Shown: positions 17,697-26,284 of the stretch, piece after piece | Position numbering within the stretch: position 1 is the first letter of the stretch | How the letters are laid out: every line of letters starts with the position of its first letter | NCBI GenBank assembly: GCA_017428785.1 | Contig: JAFRQD010000022.1 | Location: 1-36,887 of the forward strand | DNA length: 36,887 nt | Direction of reading: 5' to 3' | Origin: Bacteroidaceae bacterium | Lineage (GTDB): Bacteria > Bacteroidota > Bacteroidia > Bacteroidales > Bacteroidaceae | Made by a program: the position numbers and the translations under genes | The notes under the pieces: generated by a model | Seen by the model: the letters and a program-made list of their open reading frames with translations, nothing else | Database searches by the model: none | Told to the model about the DNA's origin: nothing

Positions 17697-17738
17697 ATTT
17701 CAACTTTTAACCTTATAATTTTTCTACTTTTCACTTTT
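17697..17738. repeat. heptamer array between batD and batE
   Basis: Six 7-mers: ATTTCAA, CTTTTAA, CCTTATA, ATTTTTC, TACTTTT, CACTTTT. The array begins 7 bases from the batE start codon and runs over the batD stop codon (17731). Confidence 0.5.
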
Positions 17739-19569
17739 TCATCGAGGCATTCATCTGTGTAATCACATCCGAGGCCTGCTGGTAAATCTTCTCTTTAGCG
17801 AGGTTGGCATCGGCAGTCGGAGCGTATCGCGCAAACTCGCAATCGCTCAGGACTGCAATGAAGGAATCCACAACAGTCTGCTCCACACCGCGTTCCGTGA
17901 GCTTACTGATGACGTTCTCCTTGTTGAGTTCATTGGTCGGGAGGGACAGCTTGTCGCCTGCATAGCCGAGCAGAGCGCGCATCACCTCATCGTAGAAAGC
18001 GGCATCGTCCTTGGTGTGCATGAGTTTCGATGCTTGCTTCAGTCGGCGAGATGCCACTTTGCCTGCCTTCTTTCCCTTCACGCTCCATGAGTTCGGATTG
18101 AGTTTCTGTTGACGTCTCAGCCAAAGGAAGGCGATGACGAAGGCAGCGAAGAGAAGCAGATAAGTGAGCCAATATGAAGAAGTTCCGAAGAAGTCATCCT
18201 CGTCCTCGCTGGCATACTCGCCCAACTTGATGAAGCGAATGTCGTTGCTCAGCACATTAAGGTCTTCCTGCTCACGGGTGTAGGCGACGGGCTGGCCTTT
18301 TGCCTTGGCAACAGCGAGGTGGAAGGAGTCGGTCTTGACCGTATTGTACTGCTCCTTTTCGGGGTCGAAATAGCAGAATTCAACCGGTGGAATCGAGAAT
18401 TTTCCGCCATGACGGGGCACGACGACATAGTCGTAGGTGATGTTTCCTTTTGCCCCCGTTGCCGTATTCTGCGTCTTGTTGTTCTCCTTGGGGTCATAGA
18501 CCTCGAAGTCCTGCGGGAATCGAATGGTCGGAGCCTTCATGAGCTTCATGTTGCCCTGCCCACTCACAACCAGTCTCAAGGTAGCCGCATCGTTGGCATT
18601 CACCTGGTCGGGCGTCAGTGTGGCGGACACAGAGAACTTACCCACGGCACCCGAGAAGTTGTCGGGCTTCGGCGTGGGGAGGGGCATGACGTCAATCTCG
18701 ATGGCTGGCGCAACGATTGGCTTGCGCACCATCTGCGAGAGACTTCCGCCGCCGAAGAAGATGTCGAAGGGGTCCATCGAGTGGTTCTGCACCTCGACTT
18801 GCGTGTCGAAAGTGATGCTGGGTATCTTGATCTTGCCCGTCTTCTGCGGGAAGAGGACATACTGCTTCCAGACGGCTGTGCCGTAGTTGCGGCCATTGAC
18901 GCGTTCGTACTTGAGCGACATTTGTGCGGCTCGGTCAAGTTCCTGAACATGACAGCCGTCTATCTGAGGCATTTCGCCTGAAATCTGTTGGATGTTTACC
19001 AGCGTGTAGAGCTTGTAGGTCAGCATCACGGCTTCTTGCTCATAAATCTTCTTGCGGTTGGCCGTCACGGTCATGTAGAGGTCGCTTCCGCTTATCTGGC
19101 CACTCGAAGCCTGCCCCTGCTGCTGCCGTTGCTGGCGGGGATTACCGCCTTGCTGCTGGCTCTGGGGCTGTTGGCTCTGTTGCTGACTGGCTGGCAGCAC
19201 TTCGATGCTGGCCGTTCCGCTCTTGACGGCTTTTCCGCCGACTTGAATGGTGGCAGCAGGCACCTTGAGCGTTCCCTCCGTGGTGGGCACGACGGTATAG
19301 GTGAAGGTAGTGGAACTGCTCTGAGTTGTGCGGCCGTTCACCATCGAGAAATTGCTCGAGCGACTCGTGCTGGGACCGTAAAGCACATTGAACCCCTCGA
19401 AGCTTCCGACCTGGAAGTCTTCGATGTCCTGGGTGTTCGCCACATAACTGATGCGGATTCGCTGCCCCACCTCGGCTTGAGAGGGTGCTTGAACCTTGAG
19501 CGTAACTTGCGGAAAGACAGGGCTTAACGCAAGGAATAAGAGTGTGAATATCGTGTAAAGTCTTTTCAT
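17731..19569 (-). CDS. batD: BatD, aerotolerance cluster membrane protein
   Basis: This 612-residue protein has a signal peptide (MKRLYTIFTLLFLALSPVFPQ) and a long periplasmic part of beta-sandwich repeats. The first is typical BatD (TLKVQAPSQAEVGQRIRISYVANTQ). A Gln-rich linker of about 25 residues at 130-158 separates repeats. One membrane helix lies at about 463-484 (YWLTYLLLFAAFVIAFLWLRR), followed by a basic cytoplasmic tail of about 125 residues with helices (SKLTERGVEQTVVDSFIAVLSDCEFARY). Length and layout match BatD. In the family it sits with the two von Willebrand proteins BatA and BatB. It is separated from the batB fusion by 159 bases that hold a 22-bp repeat array. Confidence 0.93.
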   Translation of the reverse strand: MKRLYTIFTLLFLALSPVFPQVTLKVQAPSQAEVGQRIRISYVANTQDIEDFQVGSFEGFNVLYGPSTSRSSNFSMVNGRTTQSSSTTFTYTVVPTTEGTLKVPAATIQVGGKAVKSGTASIEVLPASQQQSQQPQSQQQGGNPRQQRQQQGQASSGQISGSDLYMTVTANRKKIYEQEAVMLTYKLYTLVNIQQISGEMPQIDGCHVQELDRAAQMSLKYERVNGRNYGTAVWKQYVLFPQKTGKIKIPSITFDTQVEVQNHSMDPFDIFFGGGSLSQMVRKPIVAPAIEIDVMPLPTPKPDNFSGAVGKFSVSATLTPDQVNANDAATLRLVVSGQGNMKLMKAPTIRFPQDFEVYDPKENNKTQNTATGAKGNITYDYVVVPRHGGKFSIPPVEFCYFDPEKEQYNTVKTDSFHLAVAKAKGQPVAYTREQEDLNVLSNDIRFIKLGEYASEDEDDFFGTSSYWLTYLLLFAAFVIAFLWLRRQQKLNPNSWSVKGKKAGKVASRRLKQASKLMHTKDDAAFYDEVMRALLGYAGDKLSLPTNELNKENVISKLTERGVEQTVVDSFIAVLSDCEFARYAPTADANLAKEKIYQQASDVITQMNASMKK

Positions 19570-19615
19570 CTTATGGTGTTTCTTTCATTCCCGAATGAGG
19601 GGGTTAAAAACGCCG

Positions 19616-19725
19616 CGTGCGGCGTTGCCCAATTCCGCGTGCGGCGATGGCAATCCCCGCGTGCGGCGTTTGGCATTTCCGCAGGCGGCGTTTTGCAACA
19701 TCTCTGGGGGCGTTTTGAATCGTCA
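19616..19725. repeat. 22-bp tandem array with palindromic GC core, inside the bat operon
   Basis: Units begin at 19616, 19638, 19660, 19682 and 19704: CGTG-CGGC-GTT-GCC, CGTG-CGGC-GAT-GGC, CGTG-CGGC-GTT-TGG, CAGG-CGGC-GTT-TTG, CTGG-GGGC-GTT-TTG. The period is exactly 22. The left edge forms the near-perfect palindrome AACGCCGC-GT-GCGGCGTT. The array fills most of the gap between the batB fusion stop (19729) and the batD start, and is a second copy of the array at 7297. Confidence 0.9.
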
Positions 19726-19728
19726 CTT

Positions 19729-21432
19729 TTACCATTGTTTTTGCAGCTGTTTTTGCTGACGTTTTTGCTGTGCTTTCTGAATCTTTTCCTGCGTAGCTTT
19801 CTCGTCCTGCATAGCGGCATTGAGCATCTGCTCGGCGTTCTCGCGGCTCATCTGCTCGGGCTGAGGTTGTTGTTGCTGCTGGTCTTTCTTATCTTGTTCC
19901 TGTTGCTGCTGTTGTTGTTCTTGCTCCTTCTTCTCGTCCTGACCCTTGTCGTCCTTCTGCTGATCCTGATTGTCCTGACCTCCTTGATTCTTCTTAAGTT
20001 GGAAGAGACTCAAGGCGTAGTTGTACCTCGTCTCATTGTTCGTCGGGTCGTTTCGCAGGGAGTTCCTGTAACAGGCCACGGCCTTGTCGAACTGCTTGGC
20101 ACTCTGCAGCACGACGCCCATGTTGTGATATATCTGAGCCAGACGCGTCTTGTCCTTCTCCAGTCGGGCCGCCGTCTCATACTCCTTCATGGCGTCCTCG
20201 GCCTTGTTCTGATAGAGGAGGGCGTTCCCGAGGTTGAAGTGCGAGATGGGATTCGTGTTGTCCTTCTCGATGGCCTTCTGATACTCGACCTGAGCCTTGT
20301 CGTAAACGCTGTCGCGCATCAGGCGATTGCCGCGACGGATGTAGTCTCTGTCGGTCTGAGCCATTGCCGATATGCTGAAAATCAGCAGGAAGAGTGCGGC
20401 TGCCGGACGGCCTCTGCGGAAGAGGTTGCTGAGCCAAGTCGATTTGCTCTCCCTTTCGAGGAGGAAGACGTCGAGCAGCAAAAGCAGGATGCCGATGAGG
20501 ACGAAGCCCTGGAACTGCTCGTCGTACTCGCTGTAGATCTGGCTCTCCATCTTGGCTTTCGCCAGACGGTCCACCTGCTCCGACAGCTTCTTCTGAGCCG
20601 AGCTGCTGTTGTCGACATAGATGTAGGAACCGCCTCCGGCCGTCGCTATCTCGCGACACATCTCCTCGCTCAACTTCGAGATGACCGTGTTTCCCTCGTC
20701 GTCGATGATGTACTGGCCGGTGCCTGGGATTGGAATGGGTGCGCCGCCGGGGTTGCCAATGCCCAGCACATAGACGCGTATGCCTTGGGAAGCGGCTTGC
20801 TTGGCTGCCTCAACACCTCGAGCCTCGTTGTCCTCGCCATCGGTTATCACGAAGATGGCTCGGGAGACGTCTTCCTGCTGAGTGAAGCTGCGCATCGAGA
20901 GATTGATGGCTTCCGCGACATCTGTGCCCTGGACGCTCATCATCGAGGGCGAGATGGTCTCGAGGAACATCTTGGCGCTCACGTAGTCGCTTGTGATGGG
21001 CAACTGCACGAAGGCCTGGCCGGCAAAGACTATCAGGCCGATCTTGTCGTCCTTCATGCCGTCCACCATGTTGCTGACCATCATCTTCGCCTTCTCCAAG
21101 CGGTTGGGCTTCACATCCTCGGCAAGCATGGAGTTGCTGACGTCGAGCGCGATGATGGCCTCTATGCCCGTGCGCTCGCGAGTGTCGAGGCGCGTGCCGA
21201 ACTGCGGACGGGCCAAAGCAACAATGAAGGATGCCAAAGCAAGCATCGTAATCCAGAACTTCACCTCAGGCCTCCAGCGCGATACACCCAAGAAGAGTTG
21301 CTTGGTCAGCTCAGGGTCGCCGAAGCGTTTCACCTGCTGTTTCTTCTTATATATAATATAATAATGTATAGCGGCCAGTGCCACAAGCACTAACAACAAG
21401 TACAAATATTGCGGACTTTCAAAGCGAAACAT
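19729..21432 (-). CDS. batB: BatB-BatC fusion: von Willebrand membrane protein joined to TPR protein
   Basis: The protein has 567 residues. Residues 1-325 are BatB: two N-terminal membrane helices, a von Willebrand A domain with MIDAS residues D97-x-S99-x-S101, T170 and D198 (ITDGED), and a C-terminal helix at 307-325. A second hydrophobic stretch (RPAAALFLLIFSISAMAQ, 342-359) then looks exactly like a BatC signal peptide. Three TPR repeats (360-480) and a tail of Gln-, Glu- and Lys-rich low complexity (480-567) follow. BatB and BatC are usually two proteins, so this is an in-frame fusion. The join puts the TPR part in the periplasm. The Q-rich tail is encoded by repetitive CTG/TTG triplets on the plus strand. 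Confidence 0.9.
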   Translation of the reverse strand: MFRFESPQYLYLLLVLVALAAIHYYIIYKKKQQVKRFGDPELTKQLFLGVSRWRPEVKFWITMLALASFIVALARPQFGTRLDTRERTGIEAIIALDVSNSMLAEDVKPNRLEKAKMMVSNMVDGMKDDKIGLIVFAGQAFVQLPITSDYVSAKMFLETISPSMMSVQGTDVAEAINLSMRSFTQQEDVSRAIFVITDGEDNEARGVEAAKQAASQGIRVYVLGIGNPGGAPIPIPGTGQYIIDDEGNTVISKLSEEMCREIATAGGGSYIYVDNSSSAQKKLSEQVDRLAKAKMESQIYSEYDEQFQGFVLIGILLLLLDVFLLERESKSTWLSNLFRRGRPAAALFLLIFSISAMAQTDRDYIRRGNRLMRDSVYDKAQVEYQKAIEKDNTNPISHFNLGNALLYQNKAEDAMKEYETAARLEKDKTRLAQIYHNMGVVLQSAKQFDKAVACYRNSLRNDPTNNETRYNYALSLFQLKKNQGGQDNQDQQKDDKGQDEKKEQEQQQQQQEQDKKDQQQQQPQPEQMSRENAEQMLNAAMQDEKATQEKIQKAQQKRQQKQLQKQW

Positions 21433-21439
21433 CGAGATA

Positions 21440-21475
21440 ATTTACAATTTGACGATTTACTATTTACGATTTATT
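21440..21475. repeat. heptamer array in the batB leader
   Basis: ATTTACA, ATTTGAC, one extra G, then ATTTACT, ATTTACG, ATTTATT. It starts 8 bases from the batB start codon and is followed directly by a GC-rich element. Confidence 0.65.
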
Positions 21476-21507
21476 TCTCCCCCTAAAGGGGACAGGGGAG
21501 GCTTATG
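21476..21507. repeat. GC-rich palindromic element, copy b
   Basis: The plus strand reads TCTCCCCCTAAAGGGG, ACAGGGGAGGC, TTATGG. The core CCCCTAAAGGGG and the AGGGGAGGCTTAT tail also occur at 23788-23813 and neighbouring copies. It lies between batA and batB, touching the batA stop codon. Confidence 0.65.
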
Positions 21508-22501
21508 GTATCTTCTTCAATATCGTGTTCCTCAGCAGGATTTCCAGCAAGAGGCAGAGGACGCTGGCGAGCAGGAACATGCCGTAGGCTTCGTAACGCT
21601 TGGAGTACTGCCGGACGTTCATCTTGGTCTTCTCCAGCTTGTCGATTTCCTGATAGACTTCGTGCAGCTTCTGGTTGTTCGTGGCGCGATAGAACTCGCC
21701 GTCTGTCTTGCGGGCTATCGTGGCGAGCGTCTTCGTGTCAATCTCCACAGGGATGTTGACGTATTCTATGCGTCCGCCAACGGGCCAAGGATAGCGAGCC
21801 GTGCCGTTTGTGCCGACGCCGATGGTATAGACGCGTATGCCGAAGCTCTTCGCGATGTCGGCCGCCGTGTTCGGACTAATCTGTCCGCAGTTGTTGGAGC
21901 CGTCGGTAAGCAGGATGATGACCTTGCTCTTCGCCTTGCTGTCCTTGAGTCGCGACAAAGCATTCGCCATGCCCATGCCTATCGCAGTACCGTCTTCGAT
22001 GAGACCGCGCTGTGCCATATCGACCTTCGTGCTGTTCAGCAAGTTCAGGAGAACCGCGTGGTCAACAGTCATGGGGCATTGCGTGTAGGCCTCTCCGGCA
22101 AAAAGCGTGAGGCCAATGTTGTCGTCAGGACGGCCGCTGATGAACTCGAGGGCAACATTCTTGGCTGCCTCGATGCGGTTGGGCTTCAGGTCTTCTGCCA
22201 ACATACTGGTGCTGACGTCCATACAAAGCATGATGTCGATGCCCTCGGTATGCTTGCTGCTCCAACTGTTCGAGGTCTGCGGACGAGCCAAAGCTATCAC
22301 GGCAAGTGCATAACAGGCAAGCCTCAAGAGGAGCGGCAAATGCAGCAAACGTTGCCGAAGGCTCTTGGGAGCCTGGAACATAGCCACTGTGCTGCTGACC
22401 CGGATGGAAGGCGTCGATGACTTATGCTTGAACCAATACCAGACAACGTAAGGTATCGTCAGCAGCAGCAAAAGCAGATATAGTGGGTTTTCAAAGGTCA
22501 T
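21503..22501 (-). CDS. batA: BatA, von Willebrand membrane protein of the aerotolerance cluster
   Basis: The protein has 332 residues from the ATG at 22501 (MTFENPLYLLLLLLTIPYVVWYWFKHK). Upstream in-frame codons translate a heptamer leader and are rejected as coding. Two N-terminal membrane helices (5-24, 55-72) are followed by a von Willebrand A domain with MIDAS D95-x-S97-x-S99 and a TDGSNN motif, and a C-terminal helix (about 308-328). BatA and BatB are paralogues with inside-out membrane topology placing the VWA domain in the periplasm or cytoplasm; which side is not settled here. It follows the Bat-cluster membrane gene by 123 bases. Confidence 0.92.
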   Translation of the reverse strand: MTFENPLYLLLLLLTIPYVVWYWFKHKSSTPSIRVSSTVAMFQAPKSLRQRLLHLPLLLRLACYALAVIALARPQTSNSWSSKHTEGIDIMLCMDVSTSMLAEDLKPNRIEAAKNVALEFISGRPDDNIGLTLFAGEAYTQCPMTVDHAVLLNLLNSTKVDMAQRGLIEDGTAIGMGMANALSRLKDSKAKSKVIILLTDGSNNCGQISPNTAADIAKSFGIRVYTIGVGTNGTARYPWPVGGRIEYVNIPVEIDTKTLATIARKTDGEFYRATNNQKLHEVYQEIDKLEKTKMNVRQYSKRYEAYGMFLLASVLCLLLEILLRNTILKKIP

Positions 22502-22511
22502 AGTTCTTTTT

Positions 22512-22620
22512 ATTGAAGATTGAAGATTGAGAATTGAAAGGTCTTTCTTCCTTATTTCAATCTTCAACAATCAATGTTCAATGTTCTTTATATTTCAATA
22601 TTCAATATTCAATTCTCAAT
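22512..22620. repeat. long heptamer arrays upstream of batA
   Basis: First block 22512-22539: ATTGAAG twice, ATTGAGA, ATTGAAA. Second block 22555-22620: TTTCAAT, CTTCAAC, AATCAAT, GTTCAAT, GTTCTTT, three bases, then TTTCAAT, ATTCAAT, ATTCAAT, TCTCAAT. The two blocks are reverse complements in wording (ATTGAA/TTCAAT), so they could form a hairpin. They fill almost the entire 123-base gap. Confidence 0.75.
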
Positions 22621-22624
22621 AAAA

Positions 22625-23764
22625 TCACATTAGCAGGTCTGCCGAGCGCCATATTATCCATGCCAGCAAAGCAACGGAGAGAACCCCCAGGACTATCATA
22701 GCCACACGCATTATCTTCACTTGCGTGAGGCGCTTCTGGTCGGTCTCCTTGATGATTTCGGGTTCGGGCTTAGCATTCGGGTCAGGTTCTATCTTAGTCT
22801 GGTTGACATATTCTACGGCAGCGACGAGGTTGGCGTCGTTCTCGTTGATGAGCGTGCTCCACTTCGCAAACTTGACGAGGTCGGCGGTACGGAATATCTC
22901 GCGCAGCTCGTCGAGCGCCTCTTCGTTGTTCTCCGAGATGAGACGTTCGATGATTTCGTTCGACGTCATCTCCATCGCGTTGAATCCGTAGCGGTCGCGG
23001 ATGTAGTTGCGCAGGGTGTCGGTCAGCAGGGTGTAGTACTCCTTGCTGTCTTCCTCTGCCCACTTCCGCTCGCTCTTGATGCGCTCTATCTCTGTCATAG
23101 CGACTTGATGCGGCGGCAGTTTCTTCTTCCTACGGATGAAGCGAACGATGGGTTTGCCGTGCTTGACGTGATACCAGAGGTATGCGATGCAGGCCAGCAT
23201 CAGCAGGAACAAGAGGCCTCCCAGCGCTACCATGCGCCATTCATCCCAGAGGAAGGGCAGCTCCATGATGTCGTTTGGCGGGAAGAACTGGTCGAGGTGA
23301 AGCGTATCGACATCGACCGTATAGACTTTCAGCGCGAGGCTCTTCGACTCGTAGCGTGTAGTATCGACCATCACCTGCATTGGCGGCAGGTAATAGAACG
23401 CGCTGTCCCACGCCGTGATGGTGTAGGCTTGGCTGACGGTCATGCGTTTGCCGTCGTTGAGGATAGCGGTGTCGAGCTTGCCGACCTCCACGACCTCGAC
23501 GTCGGGAATGAGTTCCTGTCCCTTCTTGATGTCGGGCATCCGTAGCTTCTGCTTCGTGTCGAGGGTGACAGAAAGCGTGAGGCCTGTCTGCTGACCGATA
23601 AAGAGCTGAAGCGAATCGAGCTTCACATCGACCTGCACCTGCGCCTTGGCAGACCCCCCGACCCCCTTTAGGGGGAGAAGGAAGCAAAGGAACAAAAAGA
23701 CACCCAATCCCCCTTTAGGGGGAAAGCCTATTGTTTTCAACTTATTTCTTATTTCGCGTATCAT
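22625..23764 (-). CDS. Bat-cluster membrane protein between DUF58 and BatA (DUF4381/BatD-like)
   Basis: The protein has 379 residues, started at the ATG at 23764. A TTG one codon upstream is also possible. The signal peptide is unusual: two copies of a GC-rich repeat element encode GFPPKGGLG (13-21) and LPLKGVGG (30-37) around a hydrophobic core VFLFLCFL, ending SAKAQ. A periplasmic domain (about 42-175) resembles a short BatD-like sandwich. It is followed by a membrane helix (about 179-199), a basic cytoplasmic helical domain (ERIKSERKWAEEDSKEYYTLLTDTLRNYI) and a second helix (about 355-375). A gene of this kind sits in this position in other Bacteroides bat clusters. Family name is tentative, function unknown. 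Confidence 0.8.
   Translation of the reverse strand: MIREIRNKLKTIGFPPKGGLGVFLFLCFLLPLKGVGGSAKAQVQVDVKLDSLQLFIGQQTGLTLSVTLDTKQKLRMPDIKKGQELIPDVEVVEVGKLDTAILNDGKRMTVSQAYTITAWDSAFYYLPPMQVMVDTTRYESKSLALKVYTVDVDTLHLDQFFPPNDIMELPFLWDEWRMVALGGLLFLLMLACIAYLWYHVKHGKPIVRFIRRKKKLPPHQVAMTEIERIKSERKWAEEDSKEYYTLLTDTLRNYIRDRYGFNAMEMTSNEIIERLISENNEEALDELREIFRTADLVKFAKWSTLINENDANLVAAVEYVNQTKIEPDPNAKPEPEIIKETDQKRLTQVKIMRVAMIVLGVLSVALLAWIIWRSADLLM
23651..23681. repeat. GC-rich palindromic element, copy c (translated)
   Basis: On the minus strand: CTTCTCCCCCTAAAGGGGG then TCGGGGGGTCT. It lies wholly inside the coding region of the Bat-cluster membrane protein and encodes LPLKGVGG of its signal peptide. Confidence 0.75.
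23702..23728. repeat. GC-rich palindromic element, copy d (translated)
   Basis: On the minus strand: GGCTTTCCCCCTAAAGGGGG then ATTGGGTG. It lies inside the same coding region as copy c, in the same orientation, and encodes GFPPKGGLG. The two copies bracket the hydrophobic core of the signal peptide. Confidence 0.75.
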
Positions 23765-23787
23765 CAATTCTATCCTTATTATTATTC

Positions 23788-23844
23788 CGCCCCATGGGAG
23801 AGGAGAGGCTTATTATTCCCCCAAAGGGGGTTAGGGGGTCTTTC
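23788..23844. repeat. paired GC-rich palindromic elements, copies e1 and e2
   Basis: Copy e1 (about 23788-23813) reads GCCCCATGGGAGAGGAGAGGC, TTATT. Copy e2 (23815-23844) reads TTCCCCCAAAGGGGG, TTAGGGGGTCTTTC. They fill the gap between DUF58 and the next gene. On the minus strand copy e2 supplies the last codons and the TAA stop of DUF58 (ACC-CCC-TAA). Confidence 0.7.
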
Positions 23845-24706
23845 TTTTGGCAAATAGCCCTCTTAACACACTCACATAATCTTGGTCGGTTCGGACGCTG
23901 ACGGCATCGACTTGGCTGCGACTGAAGGTGTCCTTGAGGCGCATTGTCTGCTGCTTCCACCATCTTGCCTGCGCATCACGAACAGCCCTGCTGCTCGTAT
24001 CAATCACCTGCTCCTGCCCTGTCTCGGCATCGTGCACCTTCAGCAGTCCGATGTTGGGCAGCTCGGCCACACGTTTGTCATAGACCTGAATGGCTACGAC
24101 GTCGTGCTTGTGGGCTGCGATGGAGAGGGGTTGCATGAAATGATGCTGGTCGAGGAAGTCGCTCAGCACGAAGGCGATACAGCGTCGCTTGATGGCTCTC
24201 GTCATATACTCGAGGGCATAAGCGATGTTCGTCTGCTGGCTCTCGGGCTTGTAGTCGAGGAGTTCGCGGATGATGTATAGGATGTGCTTGCGGCCCTTCT
24301 TGGGCGGAATGAACTTCTCGATCTTGTCGGAGAAGAAGATGACGCCGATCTTGTCGTTGTTCTGAATGGCAGAGAAGGCGAGCGTGGCTGCAATCTCGGT
24401 CACCATGTCGCGCTTGAACTGCTTGACGGAACCGAAGTCGAGACTGCCGCTGACGTCAACCAGCAGCATGACCGTCAGCTCGCGTTCCTCCTCGAAGACC
24501 TTGACGTAAGGCTTTCCGAAGCGAGCCGTCACGTTCCATTCGATGTCGCGAATGTCGTCGCCGTACTGGTACTCGCGCACCTCGGAGAAAGTCATGCCGC
24601 GCCCCTTGAAGGCAGAGTGGTACTCGCCCGCAAAGATATTGCTGCTCAGGCCACGAGTCTTAATCTCGATCTTGCGGACCTTCTTTAGAATCTCACTTGT
24701 TTCCAA
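23831..24706 (-). CDS. DUF58 domain-containing protein (VWA-like partner of MoxR)
   Basis: The protein has 291 residues. The start is a TTG at 24706 (METSEILKKVRKIEIKTRG); the frame upstream reaches a stop in seven codons without an ATG, and the N-terminus matches the family. DUF58 signatures are visible: FAGEYHSAFKGRGMTFSEVREYQYGDDIRDIEWNVTAR, then VMLLVDVSGSLDFGS (a VWA-like MIDAS, D-x-S-x-S). These cytoplasmic proteins regularly accompany MoxR ATPases. The last residues (RKTP) and the stop codon overlap a GC-rich repeat. It lies 48 bases after moxR and 66 before the next gene. Confidence 0.93.
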   Translation of the reverse strand: METSEILKKVRKIEIKTRGLSSNIFAGEYHSAFKGRGMTFSEVREYQYGDDIRDIEWNVTARFGKPYVKVFEEERELTVMLLVDVSGSLDFGSVKQFKRDMVTEIAATLAFSAIQNNDKIGVIFFSDKIEKFIPPKKGRKHILYIIRELLDYKPESQQTNIAYALEYMTRAIKRRCIAFVLSDFLDQHHFMQPLSIAAHKHDVVAIQVYDKRVAELPNIGLLKVHDAETGQEQVIDTSSRAVRDAQARWWKQQTMRLKDTFSRSQVDAVSVRTDQDYVSVLRGLFAKRKTP

Positions 24707-24716
24707 TTCTCGCTCG

Positions 24717-24751
24717 TTAACTATGAACTATGGACTCTTAACTATGAACTC
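24717..24751. repeat. heptamer array in the DUF58 leader
   Basis: Five 7-mers in perfect register: TTAACTA, TGAACTA, TGGACTC, TTAACTA, TGAACTC. They occupy nearly all of the moxR-DUF58 gap, between the moxR stop (24755) and the TTG start at 24706. Confidence 0.75.
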
Positions 24752-24754
24752 TTT

Positions 24755-25750
<996 letters not shown>

Positions 25751-25804
25751 GTTTCTACAAATTTAAGTGGGAGCGAAAATGGGAGTAAAGCCAGCATGTG
25801 GACT

Positions 25805-25883
25805 GGAAGTAAAGCACTTCGTGCTGATAAACATCTTATAGACTATCAAAGCTATCGTCCACGAGCGCAGCGACTTTACTTCC
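25805..25883. repeat. inverted repeat in the moxR leader
   Basis: GGAAGTAAAG at 25805-25814 is the exact reverse complement of CTTTACTTCC at 25874-25883. The enclosed 59 bases contain a small hairpin (AGCAC-TTC-GTGCT). The unit lies within the predicted moxR leader RNA and could be a structured leader or a tiny inserted element. Nothing links it to a known riboswitch. Confidence 0.5.
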
Positions 25884-25938
25884 TTCTTTTACTTCCTCTT
25901 ATTACTTCCTTTTTTATTTCTTTTTTTCTTTTCGCGTG

Positions 25939-25970
25939 CAAAATTACTGCTTTCCGCGCTATCTGCCAAA
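25939..25970 (-). promoter_or_regulatory. promoter of the moxR-bat run
   Basis: On the minus strand TTTG (25967-25970) is followed after 20 bases by TAATTTTG (25939-25946), matching TTTG-N19-21-TAnnTTTG. The leader to the moxR ATG is about 180 bases. The 683-base region 25751-26433 otherwise holds the leader inverted repeat, a terminator (26075-26121) and the octamer arrays; I see no gene in it. Confidence 0.75.
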
Positions 25971-26074
25971 TGAGAAATGATAAATAAAGTTATAAGGGTG
26001 TTTAACTTTGTTAAAATAGTAGCAAAAGGCACATGTTTTTGGCTCAGGTTGCCTCCCGACATCCCGATAAAGGA

Positions 26075-26121
26075 AAAAACAAAGGGCGACAGAATACCGA
26101 TATCGGTGCTCTGTCGCCCTT
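26075..26121 (-). terminator. intrinsic terminator downstream of the HU-like gene
   Basis: AAGGGCGACAGA (26082-26093) pairs perfectly with TCTGTCGCCCTT (26110-26121). The loop holds a further palindrome ACCGATATCGGT. Read on the minus strand the stem is followed by TTTGTTTTTT. It probably ends transcripts of the HU-like gene, about 310 bases after its stop. Confidence 0.85.
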
Positions 26122-26284
26122 ACCTGATAACTATGAATTACAACCCGCTTCAGCCGTCGGCCTTCGATTCAGCCTTCATCCTCTCTCAACTAAGCTCTTA
26201 CACTTATCCGAAAAGCGTGCCAACTGCCATATCATTGCCATTTTTAATTATTCATTTAAGTTTCGGATGTTATGAATGTATTTG

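Noticed and set aside
19573-21393. 606-codon plus-strand open frame opposite the batB fusion
   Set aside because: It begins inside the 22-bp array and its Leu-rich and Val-rich sequence is the complement of Gln/Glu-rich codons. The minus frame has clear VWA and TPR motifs.
19729-21432. Frameshift joining batB and batC
   Set aside because: The frame is continuous and both halves are intact at the join, so a true fusion is simpler. Read-level checking would be needed to exclude error fully.
22502-22570. N-terminal extension of BatA
   Set aside because: The residues would come from the heptamer leader; the conserved BatA start is at 22501.
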